A stretch of 5,510 bases of DNA from Limnochordia bacterium (lineage in GTDB: Bacteria; Bacillota; Limnochordia; Darwinibacteriales; DTU012). Positions 1 to 5,510 of this stretch are shown here, in pieces; positions within the stretch are counted from its first letter, which is position 1, and the number at the start of each line of letters is the position of its first letter. A model generated the notes under the pieces. The model was not told where the DNA came from, searched no databases, and saw nothing but the letters and a program-made list of their open reading frames with translations. Both the position numbers and the translations under genes were made by a program. The stretch is from contig SKHL01000190.1 of NCBI GenBank assembly GCA_007116995.1, forward strand, positions 1 to 5,510. Reading direction: 5' to 3'.

Positions 1-1499
1 AAATTCTAGAATGGAAAACGTCTTTTCTTGAATCTAGGTCTGGGAAAACTCAAGCAGCTAAGATGAGAGAGTTCCCAAGGCAGATTTTCAAAGTTGTAAC
101 TCATTCTTCAGATACCCATAGGAGAAACTTTAGAAATCTACTCATACCTAATCAAGATAAGCTATGGGCTCTCCCGGATTGGAGAGAGGTTTCTAGAGTC
201 ACCTTAGAAGAAGGAGCTACTTCTCTTGAAATAGAATTTTTCAAGTACGGATTCTGGCCTCCAAAGGGTCTAGCCATCTTTTGGGAGTCGTATTCTAATT
301 GGGAAATCATAGAATACGAGTTTGATGGAGAATCTTTATCTTTTCCTCCTATACAGAATGATTGGGAAAATATCATATTCATGCCCCTTAGAATAGGGCA
401 TATAGTAGAAATACCAAAAATTCACCAGACAGAGCTGTATACCAAGGTTGAATTTAGATTTCAAGCGTTGGTTAACGATACAGATATGTTAATCGACACT
501 GATCTTCCAAATCTCTTAGATATGGCTCTTTTTAATAACATAGACCTATACGAAAGATGCCCTTTATATAAAGGTAGAATCGGTGTAAAAGACCAAATAC
601 AGTTTAGAGAAGATAGATTCGACCCCAAAACTGGGAAATTTAGTGTTAATTATCCCTGGGATTGTCCTAGGCAAAAGAGGGAACTTTTCTTCTATGAAGA
701 AGGCCGTGATGAGTTATTGAATTTCTACGGGTGGCTCTATAGAAGATCTGGAAGATTTAGATCTTTCTTCATGCCTACTTGGACTAGGGATCTAGAATTA
801 GACACTACAGGGACTTTATATATCTGTTTCTTCATAATCCCGACTGTTCTAGACCCCTGCCATGATGAAATAGCCTTTAGGACTAAAGATGGTCGTTGGA
901 GAATAAGAACCATAGTAGATTCTAGATACATCGGACCTCAGTTAGAAATAAGAATAGACGTACCCCTTAATATAGAAGCTGAAGATGTAGAAAGAATATC
1001 CTATTTACGTCAATATATATTAGAAAGAGATAGAGTAGAGATTCTTCATCACGGGGGTTTTTCTTACGAAACCACTATACCGATAATAGAAAACGATGAA
1101 ATAAAACTACCGACTATAAGAACAACTACTCCTTATCCGTTAATGGGCACTGATGAAATAGATATATCTTCTTCTGTATATAGACACAGATTAGCTAGAC
1201 AGTACGCTAGGAATGAAGATTCTGCAAATATATCCATAGAATTAACCAGTGGATTTTTCGGACAATTTGTAAATTATATAGATTACATTTTCCAACATGA
1301 AGTAGAAATTTCTGCATCAATAACTACCGTCGCTATAGGAAATGTAGCATATGTTGATTACGATATGGAAGATGAAGTTTCTATTTCTGCAGAAGTCGTA
1401 AGCGGCCTTCTAGTGCCTGTTGTACAATACATAACTCGTGATATAGAAGAAGAAATTGAAGTAGATTTCGAATTTATAGGGGGTTCTCTTTATGAGTAA
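1..1499 (+). CDS. Phage tail protein, 5'-truncated by window edge (possible distal-tail-like role)
   Basis: The frame is open from base 3 to the TAA at 1497-1499 (498 codons), so the gene starts outside the window. The ATG at 63 is probably internal: the codons before it read LEWKTSFLESRSGKTQ and lead straight into REFPRQIF, as in phage tail proteins with a 'G-x-x-Q/R ... PR' N-terminal region, and no clear ribosome site precedes 63. Counting from that Met, residues 162-180 start a second segment; residues 203-244 form the most recognisable block (RxxR, then LLNFYGWLYRRSGRFRSFF and MPTWTRDL). Residues 276-326 (DGRWRI to ERDRVE) continue the family pattern, and four degenerate repeats end the protein. 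The 203-244 block recalls the 'Fxx(R)xGRxxxF' segment of DUF2460 distal-tail proteins, and the gene lies upstream of a DUF2163-like gene, so a distal-tail or tail-tip role is inferred. No enzyme motif or membrane segment is seen. Its last 8 bases overlap the next gene. Phage structural protein: confident; exact role: not. Confidence 0.5.
   Translation, partial: ILEWKTSFLESRSGKTQAAKMREFPRQIFKVVTHSSDTHRRNFRNLLIPNQDKLWALPDWREVSRVTLEEGATSLEIEFFKYGFWPPKGLAIFWESYSNWEIIEYEFDGESLSFPPIQNDWENIIFMPLRIGHIVEIPKIHQTELYTKVEFRFQALVNDTDMLIDTDLPNLLDMALFNNIDLYERCPLYKGRIGVKDQIQFREDRFDPKTGKFSVNYPWDCPRQKRELFFYEEGRDELLNFYGWLYRRSGRFRSFFMPTWTRDLELDTTGTLYICFFIIPTVLDPCHDEIAFRTKDGRWRIRTIVDSRYIGPQLEIRIDVPLNIEAEDVERISYLRQYILERDRVEILHHGGFSYETTIPIIENDEIKLPTIRTTTPYPLMGTDEIDISSSVYRHRLARQYARNEDSANISIELTSGFFGQFVNYIDYIFQHEVEISASITTVAIGNVAYVDYDMEDEVSISAEVVSGLLVPVVQYITRDIEEEIEVDFEFIGGSLYE
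1221..1496 (+). repeat. Four degenerate ~26-residue protein repeats at the C-terminus of the first gene
   Basis: Repeat units begin near 1221, 1299, 1374 and 1452, spaced 78, 75 and 78 bases (26, 25 and 26 codons). Each opens with an acidic residue or Ser followed by an alternating strand-like stretch: SANISIELTSG, EVEISASITTV, EVSISAEVVSG, EIEVDFEFIGG. The first three units continue to a V-x-Y-[IV] stretch and a short acidic linker; the fourth is cut to about 15 residues by the stop codon. The repeat is visible only in protein; the DNA copies have diverged. The alternating hydrophobic/polar pattern suggests small beta-rich units. Similar 'VSISASITSG' tails occur in other phage tail proteins, from memory. 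Confidence 0.5.
1478..1483 (+). promoter_or_regulatory. Ribosome binding site for the gene at 1492
   Basis: AGGGGG lies 8 bases before the ATG at 1492 and inside the codons for the final Ile-Gly-Gly of the upstream protein. It supports 1492 as the start, giving an 8-base overlap (ATGAGTAA) with the upstream gene and likely translational coupling. Confidence 0.6.
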
Positions 1500-2496
1500 A
1501 TTGGGCTTTAAGGGCGAATACCGGGTAACCATTAGAAATGCAGATGGGTCAGTGAAAAAAGAAATGGGGCCTTTTACTAATAAGATAACTGATTTAGGTC
1601 TAAATAGAATGTTTCTAGGTAACTGGTTGACTTGTATAATGGTGGGTACTGGAAGTTCCGAACCTTCTGCGACTCAAACTTCTTTAGATAATGTTTTGTC
1701 TTCTTCTAGGAAATTCACTAGCGTATCTGTAAATGAGAGAGAATTAGATGAGAACCCTGCTTTCATAAAAGAAAGAGTTATAGCAAGATTTGAAGAAGAT
1801 TGGGCTACGGGTAACATATCTGAAATGGGAGTAGGTTGGTATGTAGGAGATTGGTCTAGCCGTGACCAACCTGCTCCTTCTGAATTGAATTTCTTCACTT
1901 TCTCTAGAGTTCTTCCTAGAGATGAATTAGGAAACCCTGTTACAATAACAGTAATATCGACAGATATTGTGGATGTAGAATTCATACTAACTCTTTATGT
2001 AGACACTTCTATAAGAACTACCTATTCTGAAATAGCAGGCGTATCTAGGACCATAGAATACAGGCCGGTGTATATGAATTATCGCGGAAATTGGAGAATA
2101 TTCACCAGAGATGCTCAACTCAATTCACCTGGAAGACCATTTCAGATGGCGGGTTATCGTTCTCCTGCCAGAGACTCTAGTCTTTATGGAGGATTCGAAC
2201 CCATAGATTCTAGCAATATTCCTACTAGCACTGATTCCCCCTCTACTACTTCTACTTTTAAAGATACAGATTTTCAAGAAGATGTAACACACACCTGGGA
2301 ATATTTATCAGCAAATACAGAAAACGGAATAGGTTGGTTTTTCTTCCATACTGGGAACAGAAGTTTAGCCTCTAATTTAGGCTATTTCGGGATAGCTTGT
2401 CTATTTATGTTCAAAATAGATCCCCCTATACCTAAGACAGAAAATGATAATTTGGATTTAACTGTTCGTATATCTGTAAATAGAGCCGGTGAATAA
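1492..2496 (+). CDS. Phage virion/tail protein, paralogue A of three
   Basis: This 334-residue protein belongs to a family common in tail regions of phages, with the N-terminal pattern 'GEY-x-V-x(5)DG-x-V ... N-x-I-x-D-x-GL'. Here these are G8-E9-Y10, D18-G19 and N30 to L37. VGTGSSEP (51-58) is the family's usual 'GTGxxxP' turn and is clearest in this copy. A middle motif GVGWYVGDW lies at 113-121, followed by FFTFSRVL and a DVEFxLTLY strand that closes the N-terminal half. The C-terminal half has NWRIFTRD, then GIGWFFFHTG (279-288), and ends with DPPI (310-313) plus an alternating strand. All these points line up with the next gene, and fewer with the gene at 4242. No signal peptide, membrane helix or catalytic motif is seen; Ser/Thr-rich sequence around residues 240-258 looks like a flexible linker. 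A structural tail-tip, fibre or decoration role is inferred from position. The start has a good ribosome site. Confidence 0.93.
   Translation: MSKLGFKGEYRVTIRNADGSVKKEMGPFTNKITDLGLNRMFLGNWLTCIMVGTGSSEPSATQTSLDNVLSSSRKFTSVSVNERELDENPAFIKERVIARFEEDWATGNISEMGVGWYVGDWSSRDQPAPSELNFFTFSRVLPRDELGNPVTITVISTDIVDVEFILTLYVDTSIRTTYSEIAGVSRTIEYRPVYMNYRGNWRIFTRDAQLNSPGRPFQMAGYRSPARDSSLYGGFEPIDSSNIPTSTDSPSTTSTFKDTDFQEDVTHTWEYLSANTENGIGWFFFHTGNRSLASNLGYFGIACLFMFKIDPPIPKTENDNLDLTVRISVNRAGE
2488..2492 (+). promoter_or_regulatory. Ribosome binding site deciding the start at 2498
   Basis: GGTGA lies 5 bases before ATG 2498. A GTG at 2489 is in frame and would add three residues (MNN), but it lies inside this ribosome site and has only weak purine sequence before it. 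The N-terminus from 2498 also has a similar lead-in to the conserved KGE motif as the paralogue at 1492. Confidence 0.5.
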
Positions 2497-2497
2497 T

Positions 2498-3586
2498 ATG
2501 AAAACTGGAATAGGAGTGAAAGGAGAATTTATACTAAAGGTTTCTAGAAAGGGGGGTGATATAGTCAGGACTATAGGACCGTTTGATAATTTGATAGTAA
2601 ACAATGGCTTAAATCAAATGGTTAATCCGGAAGGAAGCTACCTACAAGTCTGCTATTTATCTAATAGAGAAACGGAAGTACCCGTTACTCAAATTCAACC
2701 AGTGTCTTTAATTCAGGGAACTAGAACCTATTTAAGCCATGGGAATTTTAGGCAGACTGAAGAAGAACCCTACTATATAAGAGGAAGAGCATCTTGGAGA
2801 TTTCAGACAGAATGGGCATCTGGGGTACCTATTACATCTGTAGGCGTAGGTTGGTACACGGGAGACTGGTTCATATTCAACCCGTTTACTCACGAAAGCG
2901 TGGATGCACAGATATTCACTTTTGCAGAGAATTTAATAAAAGACGAATTCGGAGAACCCGCACCGCTAACTTTAGAACCTGATGATATTTTAGATGTTGA
3001 ATACAGGCTATTCTTGTACCCTAACCCGGAACCTGTAGAAACTACTTTAGCTTTGGGGGAAAATTTCCATACTTTCAGGATAGTTCCCTCATCATTAGAA
3101 TCGGATAGGCGTTGGAGAATAGCCAATAGAGATTTAGAAACCAACTTTGGATACCCAGCCATACTATTTTACGGGGTAAGGTTAGGTACAACAAGGAGAG
3201 ACTCTGGAGGCTTAGTAGATGAATATATGTGGGAGGGAGATCCTGAACTACCAGCAGATATAGTTACAGACCAACTAAGCAGTTTTTCATATGACGATTA
3301 TTCCCCATCAGATGAAATTCTATTTTCAGAAAATATAGAACAGTACTCTATTACTTTTGAATTTAGATGGGGTATAGATGATGCTAATTTCACAACAGGA
3401 ATTATAGGTGGCATACTTCAAACAGGACGGTATACCCAGCCTGGAGGAATACGTACTGGAAGCTTAACTACAGGGATGTACACATTTTGGGTGTATACTG
3501 TAGATCCTCCTATAATGAAAGAAAATACAGATATCCTAGATTTGAGATTCAATATAACTGTAAGCAGATATGAGGAAGAAGAATAG
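2498..3586 (+). CDS. Phage virion/tail protein, paralogue B of three
   Basis: This 362-residue protein is the closest relative in the window of the gene before it. Matching points in order are KGEF at 8-11, GPFDN at 27-31 with GLNQM at 37-41, GVGWYTGDW at 116-124 (one residue different from paralogue A), IFTFAENLIKDEFG, DVEYRLFLYPN, RRWRIANRD, GIIGGILQTGR at 301-311, and DPPIMK from 336 with a final strand ending in SRYEEEE. The 'GTGxxxP' turn of paralogue A is not preserved here. The gene has no intergenic gap: its ATG follows the upstream TAA by one base, and its TAG shares one base with the next GTG. The acidic last codons (GAGGAAGAAGAA) also form the ribosome site of the next gene. An alternative start at GTG 2489 would add three residues. 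No enzyme or membrane features are visible. A structural role at the tail tip is inferred only. Confidence 0.92.
   Translation: MKTGIGVKGEFILKVSRKGGDIVRTIGPFDNLIVNNGLNQMVNPEGSYLQVCYLSNRETEVPVTQIQPVSLIQGTRTYLSHGNFRQTEEEPYYIRGRASWRFQTEWASGVPITSVGVGWYTGDWFIFNPFTHESVDAQIFTFAENLIKDEFGEPAPLTLEPDDILDVEYRLFLYPNPEPVETTLALGENFHTFRIVPSSLESDRRWRIANRDLETNFGYPAILFYGVRLGTTRRDSGGLVDEYMWEGDPELPADIVTDQLSSFSYDDYSPSDEILFSENIEQYSITFEFRWGIDDANFTTGIIGGILQTGRYTQPGGIRTGSLTTGMYTFWVYTVDPPIMKENTDILDLRFNITVSRYEEEE
3572..3578 (+). promoter_or_regulatory. Ribosome binding site for the GTG start at 3586
   Basis: GAGGAAG lies within the codons for the acidic C-terminus of the upstream protein. The GAGG core is 10 bases before the GTG at 3586, which supports that unusual start codon and the one-base TAGTG overlap. 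Confidence 0.6.
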
Positions 3587-4242
3587 TGGCGATAATAGAC
3601 AATAGATTGTCTACTACAACAGTATCCGGTAGAATTCTTCCACCTGCGGATAGATATCTAGCTAGGAAAATACTAGATTGGGAGTACGGAGGTATAGCTA
3701 TAGGAGACCCTAGTCAAGGACACGAAGTTCAGATCTGGGTAGCTGATATTTATCAAGACACCAAAATAAGGGTCTATGTAGAGCCGGATATAGAAGCAGA
3801 AGAATGTCAGCTTATAGAAATAACTGACTATATAGTACCTGTTGATGAAACTGGAAATGGAGATGAAATAGTAGAGGTTGGTCTAGCTTTTGATCAGAGT
3901 ATGAGACCCGCTGTAGTCTATGTGCTTCGCGTAGGTTCAGAAAAATATACAAAGTTGTATTGGTTTGATACATTCTTAGGCGGATTCGTAACTACAAATT
4001 TCGGAGCTCTCCTTAGAAGTCCTCGACTTCTTCTAGATGATAAAAGAATTCTTTCTACAGAAAAGGGTCTAAACGATATGCTGATGTTCTATCATAGATC
4101 TAATGCGCTATACTATCGACAGCAAAGGGATAGATTTCTTGTAGAAAGAACTCTATTTGAATCTGTACCTGGAAGAGATATTTCTAGGATAGGTATGAAC
4201 GAATTTTTTCGTATACAAATAGAATGGGCTACTGAAGAATAA
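3586..4242 (+). CDS. Conserved phage structural protein of unknown function
   Basis: This 218-residue protein starts at a GTG in a TAGTG overlap with the upstream stop. It is not related to the paralogues on either side. Motifs that I recognise as typical of a phage tail-region family are YGGIAIGDPSQG (34-45) followed by VQIW, AFDQSMRP (101-108), LDDKR (150-154) and LYYRQQRDRF (175-184), with a final strand of the type FRIQIEW. The alternation of short hydrophobic strands with polar turns (VVYVLR, KLYWFD, DMLMFYHR, ALYYRQ) suggests an all-beta protein; a partial beta-propeller is one possibility but unproven. No catalytic residues, signal or membrane segment can be assigned. The gene interrupts the run of paralogues (A, B, this gene, C), which hints that it works with them, perhaps as a connector or tip component. 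Being a real phage gene is near certain; the function is unknown. Confidence 0.92.
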   Translation: MAIIDNRLSTTTVSGRILPPADRYLARKILDWEYGGIAIGDPSQGHEVQIWVADIYQDTKIRVYVEPDIEAEECQLIEITDYIVPVDETGNGDEIVEVGLAFDQSMRPAVVYVLRVGSEKYTKLYWFDTFLGGFVTTNFGALLRSPRLLLDDKRILSTEKGLNDMLMFYHRSNALYYRQQRDRFLVERTLFESVPGRDISRIGMNEFFRIQIEWATEE

Positions 4243-5267
4243 TGAAAATTTCTCCCAATGTATCTATTTTTTCTTTAAAGTCTTCTAATATTCTAAGCTC
4301 TAGTTTGGATTTGAATATGGGAGTACGGGGAGAATATCTAGTAAGAAAGATAAATAGGAAGGGAGAAATAGTAGCAGAAGTACATGTCAACAATACCGTG
4401 ACTACAGAAGGTTTGTCTTTACTTACGGAGTCTGGTTCTCTTTTAGCTTGGTCTGATGCCGCCATCGTCGTATTAGATGATAATTCTAAGAAAACAACAA
4501 ATAATCTCATAGAAACTTCCAATGTCAATTCTTCAGAACCCCCGTACAGATGTACTCGAACTTCTATATTTGAATTCTCTGCCGGAGAAGTAGTTGGAAA
4601 TGTAGTTTTGATAGGTACGGGTCGACACTCAAACGGTACATTTTTCGCATATTCTCCAGTAATAAATGGATTTGGAGAAATATCTAATCTACCAGTTAAT
4701 TCTGATGAAAAATTACAAATCCTATACTCTATAGTGCTGGACATACCTACAGAAACATACATCTTTAATTTGATGTTTCAGCAGACACCTGTGGAATGTT
4801 CTATACGGGCTCAGAATATAGTAGATAATTCTTTTTCTCAGACCAACCCTATAGAAACTGGTTGGAATTTGAATGGTTCCTCTACATTTTCCGGACGATA
4901 CCCGGTAAGATTAGCTAAAGATAGCCTTTCTTCTACAGGATGTGCTCGGCCTATAGCCTATAGTGATACTATTCTAAGTAATCTAACCGGCACTCCCCGA
5001 AACCTTGGCACTTTCTCTAATAATGAAGCCACTACTGTAGATACTATAAGCGGAGGACCAGCCAGCAGCATAGGAAAAATGTACTGGCAACCTTCCGACG
5101 GAAATGTCGAAGGGGGCATTGGGAGAATATGTTTTAGAACAGGCAGGGATGGGGCGAATGGATTTCCGACAACCAATTGGAATATGGTATTTTCTCCCAA
5201 AATACCTAAAAATATCTACTATGGTTTAGAGATAGAAATCATTTTCACATTTTCGGAGAATCCATAG
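4242..5267 (+). CDS. Phage virion/tail protein, diverged paralogue C of three
   Basis: The 341-residue reading frame starts at ATG 4242, overlapping the upstream TAA by one base (TAATG). A second ATG at 4317 gives 316 residues beginning MGVRGEY, which matches the other two paralogues much better. Neither start has a strong ribosome site: GAAG ends 4 bases before 4242, and GGA lies 7 bases before 4317. The first 25 residues of the long form are Ser/Asn-rich and have no counterpart in the paralogues. In long numbering, RGEYLV is at 29-34, an N-x(5)-GL-like segment follows, FAYSPVINGFG and a strand ending VLDIP follow the family's middle, IRAQNI matches its second domain, GIGRICFRTGR is at 292-302, and SPKIPK starts at 318. 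The GVGWYxGDW motif of copies A and B is replaced by a sequence around IGTGRHSNG. It is a paralogue, but an older or faster-changing one. A structural role is inferred from its neighbours. Confidence 0.9.
   Translation: MKISPNVSIFSLKSSNILSSSLDLNMGVRGEYLVRKINRKGEIVAEVHVNNTVTTEGLSLLTESGSLLAWSDAAIVVLDDNSKKTTNNLIETSNVNSSEPPYRCTRTSIFEFSAGEVVGNVVLIGTGRHSNGTFFAYSPVINGFGEISNLPVNSDEKLQILYSIVLDIPTETYIFNLMFQQTPVECSIRAQNIVDNSFSQTNPIETGWNLNGSSTFSGRYPVRLAKDSLSSTGCARPIAYSDTILSNLTGTPRNLGTFSNNEATTVDTISGGPASSIGKMYWQPSDGNVEGGIGRICFRTGRDGANGFPTTNWNMVFSPKIPKNIYYGLEIEIIFTFSENP
5255..5258 (+). promoter_or_regulatory. Ribosome binding site for the GTG start at 5267
   Basis: GGAG lies 8 bases before the GTG at 5267, inside the last codons of the upstream gene (Ser-Glu-Asn-Pro). 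It supports the GTG start and the TAGTG overlap, the same arrangement as at 3586. Confidence 0.6.
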
Positions 5268-5510
5268 TGGCTCAGCTCACAGAACTTTACAACTTCTCCT
5301 CTACGGGACTAGGTCTAGATTATCACTGGACTAGTGGGGACAGCATGGTATCCTACATGGGAGATCTCTACATACCCGTCCCCATTTCGAGAAATAAGAT
5401 ATCTCAAAGTTCAGACCTTAACAGGGGTAACATCAAGATAACTGTTCCAATAGATAATCCCCTAGCTTCCATCTACATAAAGGGAGCCGTTGAGCATGTG
5501 ACGACAGTTA
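5267..5510 (+). CDS. DUF2163 / BR0599-like phage tail protein, 3'-truncated by window edge
   Basis: A GTG-initiated frame runs open to the window end (81 complete codons), so only the N-terminus is seen. It begins MAQLTELYNF and carries the order typical of DUF2163-type tail proteins: an LYxF strand, then a YHWTSGD segment (19-25), a YMGDLYIPVPISR stretch (30-42), then ISQSSDLNRGNIKITVP (45-61) and a short DNPLA turn (63-67). In that family these correspond to 'W.yTs.d..v.y.G..Y.p.pi.R..i..s.e.....l.v.vp.d.p.a'. DUF2163 proteins sit in the tail-tip hub position in gene transfer agents and many siphophages, usually followed by a cell-wall peptidase (NlpC/P60) gene and a large tip protein, so those are the expected genes just beyond this window. 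The C-terminal half is not visible. Confidence 0.88.
   Translation, partial: MAQLTELYNFSSTGLGLDYHWTSGDSMVSYMGDLYIPVPISRNKISQSSDLNRGNIKITVPIDNPLASIYIKGAVEHVTTV

Noticed and set aside
63..66. ATGA stop-start overlap suggesting that the first gene begins at 63
   Set aside because: The frame ending in TGA at 64-66 has a TAG at 7-9 and no plausible gene between, while the frame of the main gene stays open to the window edge.
1221..1496. Template-repeat pair of a diversity-generating retroelement
   Set aside because: The repeats are degenerate protein repeats with no near-identical DNA copy, no adenine-specific variation can be judged, and there is no reverse transcriptase in the window.
1674..1985. 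A 103-codon open frame on the minus strand inside copy A
   Set aside because: It is a shadow of conserved coding sequence (the GVGWYVGDW region) with no family signal.
2794..2982. A 62-codon plus-strand frame inside copy B
   Set aside because: It overlaps the conserved GVGWYTGDW segment of copy B in another frame; its composition (many Arg, Cys) is typical of a shadow frame.
894..3121. A 12-base identity (CGTTGGAGAATA) at 894 and 3110
   Set aside because: It encodes RWRI in two otherwise different proteins and has no flanking similarity; chance plus shared codon preference explains it.
4242..4320. Possible terminator or promoter between the gene ending at 4242 and ATG 4317
   Set aside because: I found no stem-loop followed by a T run and no convincing -35/-10 pair; the T-rich stretch near 4265-4275 has no hairpin before it.
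4229..4762. A 177-codon open frame on the minus strand opposite the start of copy C
   Set aside because: It lies antisense to a well-supported gene and the end of another, has no ribosome site before its ATG at 4762, shows no recognisable family, and would be the only minus-strand gene in the window.

Overview
The window is a slice of the late tail-assembly region of a tailed bacteriophage or prophage. It holds six plus-strand genes packed end to end with no intergenic space. There is no tRNA, insertion sequence, CRISPR array, promoter or terminator that I can support. The clearest family signal is at the right edge: a gene whose first 81 residues look like the N-terminus of the DUF2163 / BR0599-type tail proteins (the hub-like protein of gene-transfer-agent and many siphophage tails). 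By eye the DNA is about 38-40% G+C, and arginine is written almost entirely as AGA/AGG and isoleucine mostly as ATA. The host cannot be named from this.

Layout. (1) From the left edge to 1499 is a large tail protein whose reading frame is open to the window edge, so its true start lies upstream. It carries a conserved block ending MPTWTRDL and finishes in four degenerate ~26-residue repeats. (2) 1492-2496 and 2498-3586 are two clear paralogues of a phage virion/tail protein family (N-terminal KGE[YF], middle GVGWYxGDW, C-terminal DPPI). (3) 3586-4242 belongs to a different conserved phage family with the motifs YGGIAIGDPSQG, AFDQSMRP, LDDKR and YYRQQRDRF, of unknown function. (4) 4242-5267 is a third, more diverged member of the paralogue family. 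(5) 5267 to the right edge is the DUF2163-like gene.

How they fit together. Every junction overlaps or nearly overlaps (ATGAGTAA, TAATATG, TAGTG, TAATG, TAGTG), so the set looks like one translationally coupled operon. In the gene-transfer-agent type of tail module a distal-tail protein gene is followed directly by the DUF2163 gene. Here a four-gene block (three paralogues plus one other) sits between a possible distal-tail-like protein and the DUF2163 gene. I infer that this block encodes tail-tip or peripheral tail components, possibly for host contact. No catalytic motif was seen in any of the genes, and the exact roles are not shown by the sequence.
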